From the NCBI GenBank assembly GCA_003550305.1, contig QKYT01000287.1, positions 55,399 to 119,398 of the forward strand: a stretch of 64,000 nt of DNA, read 5' to 3'. The stretch comes from Glomus cerebriforme (Eukaryota > Glomeromycota > Glomeromycetes > Glomerales > Glomeraceae). Shown here piece by piece: positions 15,664 to 27,102 of this stretch. The translations under genes and the position numbers were made by a program. Each line of letters starts with the position of its first letter. Positions within the stretch are counted from its first letter, which is position 1. The notes below the pieces were generated by a model, which was given only the letters and a program-made list of their open reading frames with translations, had not been told where the DNA came from and did no database searches.

Positions 15664-16231
15664 CGAATATTGAAAATTTGTAAAAAGAATTCCCGATTTT
15701 TTTTTTACAAAACTGGATATTATATAATTTTTAATTTTTTTTTTGATCTGCATGACCTATTCTAATTATACCAATAAAGGAAAATAGGGAGTTAGAATGT
15801 TATCATTCAATCATATATTCATATTTAATCATTATCATTATTGTTGGCAAAATTATTTAATGTCAACGGACTTCACGGATATTCCATTTATGAGAAATAC
15901 AATCGTATACCAGGTGTATACCAATAGGGGTAAGAACCCAAAATTAGCCGAGTAAACTAATTATAGTAAGCATGATTCTAATTCTGGCAAAGGAAATTTT
16001 CTATAAGTATATTTTTTTAGATTAAAGAGTTATTATGTAAGCATTTAATTTTTTTATGATAATTTTTTTTCAGACTTCACTGAAATTGGAATAGTGAATA
16101 TTATTAAAATTTTTATAAAAAGTCGATTATTTTTTTGTTCTTATAACAAACATTTTTCACCTTAAAATAAAAAAAAAATAGTGACATCATTTCTATCTCT
16201 TATAGTTAATAAATTAAAATAAATTCACACG

Positions 16232-17511
16232 ATGCTGCGGAGTGGTTTGAAGATTTTATCTAAGAAAAGTGTAAATTCTATGTGGGCTAACAAAAAAAGA
16301 ATGATATTCCAGGTAACAGATAACCTAAATTTATTCCGATGATGTAGATAATCTGCATCCAAAAAAATCTATAAAAGAGATAAAATTCCCCAATTTCTTT
16401 TAAACAACTATTTCTCCTTTTAAAGGTTGTTTGTAACAATATGAAAGTCATTCCTATTCCAGGTATATTGTTTTTGTTCCTGATGAATTCGATGAATTCG
16501 TTTTGTTTAAATTATTTATTTTAATTAATTTATTGAATTTTAGTTCTTGAAGATAATTATTCTTATCTTATTATTGATGAAAAAACAAATGAAGGTTAGT
16601 TGATATATTAATAATTCATTTTGTTACTTATAATATCCCGATATAATATTAATTGAAATACAAAATAAATTAGCTGCAGTCGTTGACCCAGTAGAACCTC
16701 AAAAAGTTCTTGACCTTGTAAACAATCAAGGAGTCGATCTTAAATATTTGATCACAACTCATCATCATGCTGTAAGATATTTTATCATTATTATTATTCA
16801 TAATTTAATATAACGTTTATTTTAATTTAATTATTATTATTATAAAAGGATCATTCTGGTGGAAATACTAAATTAGTGTCAAGTAAACCAGATTTAATTG
16901 TCTATGGAGGAGATAATCGTATTCCATCTGTTACTAATATTGTAAAAGATAAAGAGGAATTTAAAATTGGTCAAATTGATGTAAAATCTTTATTTACTGT
17001 TTGTCATACTAGTGCAAGTGTTAGTTTTTATTTACAAGATGGGAATGATAAAGCTGTATTCACTGGTAATGTTTTATTTTCTTTCACTTTAGTTATCTCG
17101 TTTAATTTTTTTTTTTAAAAAAAATTCCTAATCTCTAAATTTATGTTAGGTGATACACTTTTTATTGGAGGATGTGGTAAATTTTTTGAAGGTACAGCAG
17201 AACAAATGCATAATTCATTAAATAATATTTTAGCCAAATTACCAGAAGATACAAAAGTTTATTGTGGTCATGAATATACTAAAAGTAATCTAAAATTTGC
17301 GGCTTCTGTTGAACCTGATAATGAATTCCTTCAACAAAAAATTCAATGGGCAAATGAAAATGAACAAACAGTTCCGAGTACTATTGGTGATGAATTAAAA
17401 TTCAATCCTTTTATGAGAGTTGATAAAGATACTATTAAAATAGCTACTGGTAAACAAGAACCTATCGAAGTTATGGCTGCTTTAAGAGAAATGAAAAATA
17501 ATTTTAAATGA
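16232..17511 (+). CDS. GLO2: Hydroxyacylglutathione hydrolase (glyoxalase II)
   Basis: Six exons (16232-16312, 16426-16462, 16544-16594, 16674-16771, 16849-17065, 17150-17511), 846 nt, 281 residues, all phases consistent. It hydrolyses S-D-lactoylglutathione to lactate and glutathione, the second step of methylglyoxal detoxification. The metallo-beta-lactamase metal motif is THHHADHSGG, split across the exon 4/5 junction. Other ligands are His of CHTS, Asp of TGDTLFIGGCGKF and His of CGHEYT. The C-terminal substrate-binding domain is complete (VPSTIGDELKFNPFMRV). The first 27 residues are basic and Ser-rich, so a mitochondrial presequence is likely, and the core begins at MKVIPIP. Oddity: the usual CHTSGH is CHTSAS here; the ligand His is kept. 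Confidence 0.93.
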
Positions 17512-17865
17512 AAAATCATTTTTTAGTATAAAAGTAATTTTTCATGTTTTACTGTATTTTCTTTATCATTGATGTAAAAAAAAAATTCAATAAATTTATA
17601 AGCAAGAAGATTTTAAAAATCTTTACTCTGTAAATTAATAATTATAACTACAGTATTAGCATTTAATAATAATTTGCTGAATAAGAACATAATACAGTAT
17701 GTATATAAAATATAAAAATATCATCAATCAAATTACTCAAAAGGAATCATATCTGAATATAATCAAAAATTTTCATTATTACTAGATCGTTCCAAATTGT
17801 TTAATGTCCTACGCGAAGCAAGAATATACCGAATTACTGATAATCCCTATAAACATGATGTCGTG
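17512..17865. other. 3' flank of glyoxalase II
   Basis: AT-rich sequence with no supported gene. It presumably holds the GLO2 terminator region, with AATAAA-like hexamers near 17588. Confidence 0.3.
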
Positions 17866-18098
17866 TTAAAATAATTCTCTGGTTTCCTTGGGTTCATTTC
17901 TCCATCTTTCACTGATTCTCCTTGATAATTCCGATGACCTTAATCCAAAAAATACTATCTCTAAGATAACATAAATGCATTTTGAGGACGCGGAGGGGAA
18001 TTACGTAAACGTACAGCTCTTCTAGTTGAAGTCGAGTTATTTAAAAGTATTTCAGGATCAAGAGTAAAGTTGTAAATTGTCGAATAGAGTTGTGACAT
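17866..18098 (-). pseudogene. Frameshifted MATA-HMG-like gene
   Basis: From the ATG at 18098 the minus strand reads MSQLYSTIYNFTLDPEILLN, then NSTSTRRAVRLRNSPPRPQN and AFML. This is the conserved leader plus start of an HMG box as in the intact gene at 18872-19327. A stop follows. In another frame the box continues as GLRSSELSRRISERWRNEP, then KETRELF. At least one indel therefore destroys the gene in the middle of the DNA-binding domain. Confidence 0.75.
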
Positions 18099-18509
18099 GG
18101 TCAAATTTAAAATGTTTGAAAAAAAAAGTCTGTGAATGTGATATTTGGCGTGTTAATCAGAAAGTTCTTTTTTCTGTAGGACGCAGAAACCTTACATAAT
18201 TTACATATTTGATTTATCCCTTATCGTGTGTAGAGAGAAAATAATGTTTTTTTTTTACTAATTAACAATTTATATATTTTTTTTATTTTATTTTTTTACC
18301 TTACAAAAAAAATTGCAGTATGAATAAAGTAATAGAATTTGATATGTAATTCAACGTTATTTTATACCATAAATTTGTCATGAACTACAGTATATATCGC
18401 GCGATTCGACCGGCCTAAATTATGGACCCATTTTGGCTGCCCTAAGAAGGTTTGGCCAGCATTAGTCATCTGACGCACAGCCGCAAATCGACACCTGTCG
18501 CACAACATG

Positions 18510-18575
18510 ATCGTATCGTCTAGCTTTTCTAGTTGTAGTCGAGTTATTTAAAGTATTTCAGGATTGAGTAAATTT
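18510..18575 (-). pseudogene. Short remnant of another HMG-box leader
   Basis: The minus strand contains a segment closely matching the coding DNA for PEILLNNST-TRRAR of the neighbouring HMG genes (compare 18025-18060), with frame-breaking differences and nothing of the box left. It marks a third partial copy in the cluster. The rest of 18099-18871 has no supported gene. Confidence 0.5.
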
Positions 18576-18871
18576 GTCAAATTTAGAATGTATGGAATCG
18601 ATAAAAAAAAAAAGATGTCGAACTCTTTTGTTAAGGAGGAGATTTACATAAATTTTTCAGTTACAGTATCATTATCTACAGAACGTTGAAAGAATGAAAG
18701 AACATTTTGTTGGTAGATCTACAGAAATTTTGTTGGATGAAAGAATGAAAAGAGGATATTTGGCTTATCATTATTGTTGGATAGTGGTAAGTGATTTTTA
18801 TTTTAAGAATTGATAAATGCTAATTTAATGAAATGAGATCATATTGGCATAATTAATTGTCTTAAAATAAT

Positions 18872-19327
18872 TTACAACAAATAATAATCATAAAAAAAAA
18901 TAAAACTAAAAGAAATAAAAAGAATATATAAAAAATATTTCATATTTGAATAAAAATTAAAATTAGAAAAATTATAATTTTTTTTTCTAGAATAAGAATA
19001 ATTAAAATAAGGTTTTGAATGAAATTTATCTGCTAATCTAGCCAAAGCATTAAACATTTCTTTAACTTCATTGGATTCATTTTCCCACATTTCACCGATT
19101 TTTTTTGAAGTTTCCGATATCTTTAGACCAGAACATTCAGGACTAGCAGCCTTATCTCTGCGATATAAAAGAAAAGGATTTTGAGGACGCGGAGGCGAAT
19201 TACGTAATCGTTGAGTAGTTTTTGAGCTATTTATAAGTGTATCAATATTCAGAGTAAAATTATAATTTGTCATATTGATAATTTCCTCATCTGTTCTCTG
19301 TTCGGAAATGTTGTTAGACATGTTCAA
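18872..19327 (-). CDS. MATA-HMG-like box protein with C-terminal membrane segment
   Basis: A single exon of 151 residues. Residues about 45-97 form an HMG box: RNSPPRPQNPFLLYRRDKAA, then SGLKISETSKKIGEMWENES and VKEMFNALARLADKFH. Such MATA-HMG domains bind DNA and are strongly expanded in arbuscular mycorrhizal fungi. The box runs straight into an aromatic tail and a C-terminal hydrophobic helix (YFLYILFISFSFIFFYDYYLL). A membrane-anchored HMG protein would be odd; it may be a tail-anchored form or an AT-driven read-through of a degenerate 3' end. The leader (SNYNFTLNIDTLIN type) is shared with the neighbouring copies. Confidence 0.75.
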   Translation of the reverse strand: MNMSNNISEQRTDEEIINMTNYNFTLNIDTLINSSKTTQRLRNSPPRPQNPFLLYRRDKAASPECSGLKISETSKKIGEMWENESNEVKEMFNALARLADKFHSKPYFNYSYSRKKNYNFSNFNFYSNMKYFLYILFISFSFIFFYDYYLL

Positions 19328-19840
19328 TGGTCAATTTTAAAATTGGGAGTCAATTTTTGATAAGGATGTAAAAAGATGTTACTGTATATTTATAATTAAT
19401 TAATAATTTAATAAATAATCTTAAAGGAATTCTTACATAATGTTAATGCTTTTGTTTTTTTACTTTTGGACAATTAACTCACTGTTGTTGGTTTTTTTGG
19501 ATATTGGCGTTTCTCTTCCCTCCTTTTTTTGTTGTTATTTTAGGTAATTGATTATCATCTTATCATTAAAGATTAACACTCCAAAAATAATAACAAAAGC
19601 AAAACTCAACAATAACATTGACATTCAAATACTGCAGAAAAAAAGAGATCAACACGCCAAAATGTCCTCCAAAAAAAACAAAAGCATTTTTATTTCTGCG
19701 GAATTATAAATAACCTTGATTATAATATCCGAAAAAATTTACCTTAAAAAAAAAGAAAAAATTGATATCTTTACATCTTTTTTTTTTTTATCGCATATTT
19801 AAATTTTCTTTTTTTCCAACCATCCATTTTAAATTTAACC
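19328..19840. other. Intergenic region between two divergent HMG-like loci
   Basis: Contains pyrimidine-rich and A-rich tracts and the presumed divergent promoters of the HMG-like genes at 19327 (-) and 19841 (+). No other gene is supported. Confidence 0.3.
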
Positions 19841-20279
19841 ATGTCACAACAGAGAACAGACGATGAAATTGTCCATTCATCAGATACTCTGAATATTGAT
19901 AATATTGATACACTTAGAAATAACTTAAATATATATATATACTTCTGTTCCGATTCTACCAGAAGAAATTATCTACTTGTCAAATACTCCTGCTCCGATT
20001 CTATCAGATTTTAGGTCAGATGAAGATATTATCTATTCATCAAATTACAACTTTTCTCTAGATCCCGAAATACTTTTAAATAACCAAAATACGACTAGAC
20101 GAGCTAGACCTCCGCGTCCTCAAAATGCTTTTAGAAAAAATGAATCAAGATTCGCAGAAAACCGTCATAATAATAATGTTTATTTGAATTATCGCCGGCT
20201 TCGCGTGGGACTAATAATAATGGGTTTTTTATTTTTTATATATATTGTATTATGTTATTATTTACCATTTCTTGTATAA
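19841..20279 (+). pseudogene. HMG-box gene with box core deleted
   Basis: From ATG 19841 the frame reads MSQQRTDDEIVHSSDTLNID and runs into a TA microsatellite (about 19929-19940), after which the homologous frame is shifted. In the new frame (from about 19948) it reads EEIIYLSNTPAPILSDFRS, then IIYSSNYNFSLDPEILLNN and RARPPRPQNAF. It then jumps directly to RKNESRFAENRHNNNVYLN and a hydrophobic tail (LIIMGFLFFIYIVLCYYLPF). The whole HMG core is missing between PPRPQNAF and the tail. An internal duplication is visible (TPAPILSDFRSDEDIIYSSN after a similar VPILPEEIIYLSN). Confidence 0.65.
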
Positions 20280-20518
20280 TCATAAAAATTTTTAGAGATA
20301 TTTTTTTAAAAAAATAATATTTATCCAACCAGACACAGTCCTTATATCACGTGTTATAAGAATTGATAACGCAACGGACTGTTACATCGTGTAACGATCA
20401 CATTATACATTATGTCTTCCGATTTAGTCCGCAGCAATTAGACTTTCGTAAAAATCCCACCCTGCTAGCAAACTTTCATTTGAGACAGTATTCAGATCTC
20501 GAATAAGCAGTATTAATA
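20280..20518. other. Spacer
   Basis: A less AT-rich stretch (about 20320-20510) with no frame or motif I can assign. It is the left flank of the MITE at 20519. Confidence 0.25.
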
Positions 20519-21159
20519 CAGTCAGACCCCTCTATAATCACCAGGTCCGTTACATCAAATTGGTGATTATATAGGACATAGCAGTATTCAGCAAACGACT
20601 TGAAATGACAAATGATGTGTCATTTCACTACTCAAATGACAAATGAACCGAGTCATTTGAATATAATGTTAGCCGGTACTATAGTTCTGGCCTGCATTAT
20701 GCTTGGTTTATTTTTTTTATTTTTCGATTAGAATCACATGATAAGATATCAGGCAATCAAAATCAAATGACTGAAATGACCAAATGATAAAGGAACACTG
20801 TTAAACCTTTATTATATTTACCATTATATTAAAAATAAAAATATTTTTAAATCAACAATTTATACATAAATTATAAAATTTTATTGTAAAATAGTTTGTA
20901 AAATTTTTTATTAGAAATAAATACTTGTGCAAAATTAAAATTAAGTGATCATTAAAAATTTATGGCCAATCAGAAATTATGTGATTATAAAGAAATTTTT
21001 ATTATTAATAAAACTAATATGTATGTTATAATTATTTTTGGTATAATATGTATATGATTAAAGAAGGGGTTTTTAACTAATTTTAAGTCAGTTACATAAA
21101 AATAGGTGCTTATAAAAAGGTGTAATTATATAGGAGGTAATTATATAGAAATCTAACTG
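20519..21159. mobile_element. Pogo/Tigger-like non-autonomous element
   Basis: The left end begins CAGTCAGACCCCTCTATAAT. The right end, read on the other strand, begins CAGTTAGATTTCTATATAAT. TA dinucleotides flank both ends (20517-20518, 21160-21161). The CAGT...CCTCTATAA pattern is the usual terminus of pogo/Tigger DNA transposons. Sub-terminal repeats of GGTGATTATATAGGA type occur near both ends. The 641-bp body has no transposase frame. Confidence 0.6.
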
Positions 21160-21224
21160 TACTGTATTATATAATTTCTGGTGTTGGTGAGAAGATTAAT
21201 ATGGAATGTTATTACTTATACTTA

Positions 21225-22100
21225 TAGTGTGTTACAAAAAAAACTGGAATTAAAAAATTGGTTACTACATTATGATGATTATACTAATCTGTATACAGAA
21301 TAGCTTGTTTGAAAGCTAAAAGTCCATAGATTATTATCAAAAACAAATTAAAATAGAAATAGGTCTAATAATTTTTTATAATTAGCTCATAATATCAATT
21401 TGTAGTCTTTGCATAATTTATTATAATAATATTTGGAATAAACCTCCATTTTCTTGCTATAAATTGCTTCAAATTGCTAAATTTTTTTTTTTATCTGCTT
21501 CTTTATATTGATCTTAATAATATTTAAGAAATTTTTAATTGGAATTACTTTTACTTTTATATCATACTTTTTAATTAAAATAAAGATTTGTAATTGATTT
21601 TCTCAAAAATGAAAAGAAAATTTATGATTATAAAAATTATAAAAATGTAGTTCAAAGATTCAACTTATTTTGAGTGAACTATATGCATTTTTGTAATTTA
21701 AATATTTTTTTGTATTTTTTTACTATATACCAAAATTGTGATAATTTGGATAATAAATTCCCATTATTTTATCATAAAATCTTTCAAACTTCTGATTTTT
21801 TTATATTTAATTTTATATGTTATTATTGACAATATTTAAGCATTTTTAATTAAATTCAATTTACCAATATTTCAAAAACTTAATTTGATTTTTTATTATA
21901 TTTTTTATTCTGAAATAGATATTTATTGCTAAATTTTCAAAAAAAATAAAAAAGTATTTATGATTATAAAAGATATCAAAATGTAGCCTCAGATTACAAG
22001 TTTGTTTTACAATTTACACAATATAGATTGGATTCATTTTGAGCGTGTAATATGCATTTTTATTACTTGAATAATTTTCTGGTTTTTTTGTAACACACTG
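21225..22100. mobile_element. Tc1/mariner-type non-autonomous element
   Basis: The left end is TAGTGTGTTACAAAAAAAAC. The right end on the complementary strand is CAGTGTGTTACAAAAAAACC. TA duplications lie at 21223-21224 and 22101-22102. Internally, related sub-terminal segments recur in direct orientation (about 21655-21720 and 22030-22080). There is no transposase frame in the 876 bp. Confidence 0.65.
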
Positions 22101-23326
22101 TATATCTGGTAATGATCACAATACTCAGAAAGCTCTTAATCAGTCTTTTTTTAACATCAACCCACTTGCTGTTCACAAAAAAATACAAAGGACTCAGATT
22201 ATTAATGAAATTTTAATGAAATTGAAATTAAAAAATTAAAAAGATTTATCAAATTAGAAACATTTATTTTCAGAATTAATTATACAATTATGTTATAACT
22301 GGTCAGTTAGTTTTAAGTAAATACATACCAATTTTTATTTTTTTAAATCAGTCCATATCATATATTAAAATGGAATCATTTTATTTTATAATTATTATTT
22401 ATAAATAAATTTAACATAATCTTATAAAAATCTATAAGTGTCATATACAATAAAAAGTAATAAAATTATTTTTTTTTGAAGTAGGAGATTTAAAAACTAT
22501 GATGCAAAATTTTTAAGTAGAATTTTTTTATTTAATTCAATAATTTTTTTGTTTTCACACTTTTACACAAAAACAAAAAAAATGTCAACTTTTTTAAGAA
22601 ATGAAACTAGATTCTTTATATTTACAATATATAATGTATATTTAACTAGAATCTTCTTTTTTACATAAATAATTATAAAAGTAATGCCAACTTCCAAATT
22701 ATAAAGGATGTAATTAGCGCAATTCAAAGAGTGTATTTTTAACCAAATGTTGGTAATGTATTAGGAAGAATGTTTTTAGTTCAAGCTGAAAGAAAAAGAT
22801 TTATAAATATGTTGCTATTTTTAATTAGTTTTAAAAATAATATCCAAATAATAAAAATATTGTGCAATCAAAAATATAATAAACTACTCTTTTTTAAGCT
22901 ACATGACATGTTGTTATATGTTGGATCTATATATAAAAATATCATGTCTTTTTTACATTTTTAATTTACTAGTAATTTTGAATTTTGCTTTAATATACAG
23001 TAATATATACTGTATTTTGAAAAAAATATCATAATAAGGTTATATTTTTTTTGGTTTTTTGGTATATTTTTCTGCACTATAAGACACTTAAATATAATTT
23101 CATTAGTTATGATATCTATCTGCTTTATATAAGAAAAAAAATAATTTTTTACAGTTCTCTTTTATGATTAACTACTAGTATATCTAATCATATCATTCAT
23201 TTATAGATTAAAATACAACAATCTATTAAGTTTTAATTAATACTTCAGAAATAATTCTTTAATGTTTATTTGATAAGTTTATTTCTAAATAATTGAGAAG
23301 CTCATTGTAATTAAACATATCCTTTG
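22101..23326. other. AT-rich gene desert
   Basis: No supported gene; the longest frame (22770-22964) is AT-driven with no motif. There are T and A homopolymers throughout. Confidence 0.3.
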
Positions 23327-23567
23327 GGTCTGTTGTAGTTTAAATGTAATTATATTCCAAAACTAACTTAAAATATTCCAAATCAAACTTAAAATAATCT
23401 TATGTTTGAAATTTAATCATATTTCAAACCAAGCTAATAAATTTTAAATATTTAATATTTTAAATCAATATTTAAGATTAGATTAGTTTGAGATATGATC
23501 AAGTTTTAGATATAAGATTTTTTCAAGTTTAATTTGAAACATGATAGAGTTTGGATTACAACAGATC
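23327..23567. mobile_element. Fold-back MITE with TTTG target duplication
   Basis: The whole 241 bp is an imperfect palindrome. The left end GGTCTGTTGTAGTTTAAA pairs with the right end, whose complement is GATCTGTTGTAATCCAAA. Matching continues inward (TAATCTTAAATATT-type arms) to a centre near 23450. The four bases TTTG occur just outside each end (23323-23326 and 23568-23571), as expected of a target-site duplication. Confidence 0.65.
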
Positions 23568-23792
23568 TTTGATAATTTTATAAAAATAATTATTAATAAT
23601 AAAATTATATTATTAAAATTATAATATTATATTTATAATAATTGTATAATAAATTACTACATATTCAAATATCTGCATAGATTATTATATATGGATTTAT
23701 AGCTAATATTTTAGTAAACATCCTTATTTTTCCAGTTGAACTAGTAGAAATTTTCATATTTAATAAAATTAAATTTTCTTGATTTTTAATTA

Positions 23793-24392
23793 AGGGTAAA
23801 TATATATCTTGCAAGAATGTGATATTATTATTCATCGTCTCCAATTTGTCATTCCTATATCATACCCTCTAATTTTTATTTTTACTATTTATTTTAGGAA
23901 CAGAATTTTTTTAAGGTATGAAATCCTATTTGTTACATGTTAATTGTTATGTTCCTTAATTTTGGCTGAAAATTTTAATTCTAGCCAGAATTTCTATTTT
24001 TTTGGATACTTGGATAATATTACATGAACTAAAAAAGAAGAATGTCTAAAGCTATATTTGATTACGTGATTTTTTTAAATTTGTCACCCTCCTATATTAC
24101 ACTTTTTTTTTTATTTTTACTATGTATTCCAGGGACGAATTTTTTCGATGTGTAAAATTTTATTTGTCATGTACCTATATGTCACATGATAATATAAAAA
24201 TTCACGTGATTGAACATGGCTTTAGATTACTTTCAAAAAAGGCAATTTTATTTCTCTTTAAAATTAAAATTTAGGTTATATGATACTTCCAAAAAAGAAA
24301 AGTTTTTTTAATTTTGCCTAGAATTACTAAATTAAAAAAATTTCTGATGATGTATAAATGTTTCACCTCTATGTTAGATCCAGATTTACCCT
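23793..24392. mobile_element. Possible 600-bp element with short inverted ends
   Basis: AGGGTAAAT at 23793 and ATTTACCCT ending at 24392 are inverted, and TTAATTA lies outside both. The flanks are themselves AT palindromic, so the duplication could be chance. Inside, two segments about 240 bp apart resemble each other (about 23840-23935 and 24075-24170). Confidence 0.4.
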
Positions 24393-25435
24393 TTAATTAA
24401 AAGGTTAAAATATAAAATCATTAATTAAAAAAAAAAGGAAAAAAAAATAGCCAAGTAAATTAAAAACTTTGATAATGAATCTACTATTAGTAATATAATT
24501 CTTCTGAAAGAAAGTTAATTTGTTTACTAAAATAATTAGAAGCATTAATATAAGTTTTTATATCATACAGGCATTATATTATTATAAATTTGATAAAATA
24601 ATAATACTTTATTTATGAAATAAAAATATTGCTAAAGCAACTGATACAAAAAATAAATTTACATATATATTCTACTATATAATATAAGAAAATTATTATT
24701 CGAGGGAAAAGGGAGAGTAGACAAAAATATGAATCATATCTTCATTAAAATTCTCAGAAAAATAAATAAAAATCGTATTCTCTAGTTACATATGTCTTCT
24801 TTATATACTAGTTGGATAAATTTGTTGAAAATGGAAGTTATAAGAATAGATTGAAAGATGAAATACTAATATGGTCTACTTTATCTGCAATAATAGAGAC
24901 ATGGTCATTTTTGAAAACTTTAATTATAAAAATTACATTTTATTTTGACTATTACAAAAGCAGAGGTTAAGACTGATAATGTTATTATTATCAGTGGTAG
25001 TTATTTCCTGATGATGATGAGTATTAGAAATATGTAATTTGATTTGATATTTGACATTTAATTTAAATTTGATTCAAATTTGCAAATTCAAATCAACTTT
25101 TTTTGATTTGATTTGAATTTGATCAAAAATTCTTTAATTTGATTGGTCAATTCGACAAATATTTGATATTTGATTTAAATTTAATTCAAACTTAATTTGA
25201 TTTGACAAATTGAAATTAGTATACTTAATAATATTTGCTATGAACTATTAAAATTCCTTACCTTTAAAAATTCATGAAAAGTTGATGCTAAACTTTCATA
25301 TACTTCTACATGCTTTATAACTTGCTGAAAAAAAGTTAAGAAAATAGTATTATTGTATAATATTGAAAAAGCCATGAAAATACATAAGTACAAAATTTTC
25401 ATACCTTTTTTTACTTGAAAGGCTCAAAGTTGGAC
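24393..25435. other. AT-rich gene desert with ATTTGATTTGA-type repeats
   Basis: No gene is supported. From about 25034 to 25220 the sequence is built from imperfect ATTTGATTTGA / TTCAAATT units in both orientations, an AT minisatellite-like patch. Confidence 0.35.
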
Positions 25436-25860
25436 TTATACATGTGACTGAAACTTCTTAACAATAAAGTCTGAATCTAAAAGTTTAAATCCTGAAACTG
25501 AAACTTGGCCAAAATCCGTAACTTTGACTGAAATCCATAACTTTAACCAAAATCTGTAACTCTGGTTGAATATCCAAAACTCTGGCCAAAAGTCAAAAAA
25601 ACTCTTAATTCTGGCTGGCATTATTAGATTTATAAGTTATAACATTATACAAAAATAATAAAATTTGTAATACATTTTAAATCAAAATTGTCAAAACTTT
25701 ATGTAATATAAATTTATAATACCAGCCAAAATTATAATACCAGCCTAATTTAAGAAAAGTTCAAAACTTAGTTTCAAAAAAGGATTTTTAAACTGAAACT
25801 GGCCAAAATTCTAATACTAAAACTCTGCTGAAACTATGGATATTTTGGCCACATGTATAA
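25436..25860. mobile_element. Putative MITE with internal minisatellite
   Basis: TTATACATGTGACTG at the left and the complementary-strand right end TTATACATGTGGCCA form inverted termini. Inside, about 25495-25600 is a tandem-like series of (G/A)GCCAAAATC-GTAACT-TGACTGAAATCC units with about 27-30 bp spacing, and related CTGGCCAAAA units recur at about 25795-25850. No protein is supported; the minus-strand frame here simply translates the repeat. Confidence 0.45.
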
Positions 25861-27100
25861 TTAGATTAATGTCTAGTAATCTTAAAATTGTGAAGTCATT
25901 TTTATGAAAGTGAAGATAAAAATATATTATATTTTTATAGTAATAAACTGATATTGAACTAGACAAAAAAGTTTGTTACATTCTGAAAAAGAATTTTATT
26001 TGAGAAAAAAAAATACCAGCTATATGATCTAACTGTTTTATTATACATATGATTATTGATAATTACTACTTTGAACTAACTACCTTAATAGCTATATTTT
26101 TTATAAAATTTCTCTGAACTATATAGCAATTCAATCAGACTTGAAGATAATAAGTATCAGATTTTATGAATGTATAGAATAATAATGTTAGATTTTATAA
26201 ATTTGGTAAATTGCAAAAAAATTGCTTTAAGTATATCAATTTGATATTTTCATTATCTGTATTTATTAATACATGAATTAATACTAAAAAATTATTATAA
26301 CATATGTGAAAGAAAAATGCTATCTAATACATTTATATTTTACTAAAAAAAATTATTTGATTAACTAAATTAGGATTAAGTTTACCATACTATTGCAGTT
26401 TTCAAAAAAAATAATTTGCATAAAATTTGCAATAAATATTCATAATACAAAAAATATAAATACAATCATGTGTTATATATGAATTAAGCCAATAAAATTA
26501 TTTAACAATATATCATAAACAAATTAGCCAATAAAACTAATATTTTTAATTATGTGACCATGATTTAATGAAAAAAAATTTTTCATTATAATCTATTTCT
26601 TAAATTTACAAAGTTAAATATAATTAAATAAAATTTTATTATTATCTGGAGCGAAATGAAGAATTATATATGTTTATGTAAGGTGATAAATAATTAAGAT
26701 TACGTGATGATTTTTAGTTATCCACATGCATAAATTGATGAATAAAAATTATTGTTTTGATTGTTTTGATGTTATATTGGATAAGATATACCAATAAAGT
26801 GATAACAATAAATAATATCGTACAAATAGTTTTTTTTTTAAAACTCTGGACTTACAATAGTTTCCATTGCCTAGTGGATAATTACAAACTTGATATCTAG
26901 ATATATATCATATTTATATCAAAATAATATAAATTGTAATAAATAATAAAATGTTAATATTTTAATAAAAAAATCAATAAAAAAATTCTAAAACAAAAAA
27001 TAAAATAATAATAATAAACTTTTAAAACCTTTAAAAAATCACAATATATATGTTTTAAAAATTATTTTAATCAAAATTATTAAATAAAAAGTTTACTTAC
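25861..27100. other. AT-rich gene desert; relic of a dispersed repeat
   Basis: No gene is supported. About 26648-26905 resembles 43670-43935 in the same orientation (GAGC-AAG..GAA..ATATAT..TTTATG..GTGATAA, then CTT..AATAGTTT.CATT.CTAGT), so it is probably a diverged member of the large inverted-repeat family found at 40.6-44 kb. Confidence 0.4.
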
Positions 27101-27102
27101 TT

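Noticed and set aside
22770..22964. 64-codon plus-strand frame in the gene desert
   Set aside because: AT-driven composition with Lys/Asn/Ile/Phe only and no recognisable motif or neighbours.
26868..26910. tRNA-like string CATTGCCTAGTGGATAATT
   Set aside because: No complete cloverleaf can be drawn; the segment instead aligns with the dispersed repeat at 43.9 kb.
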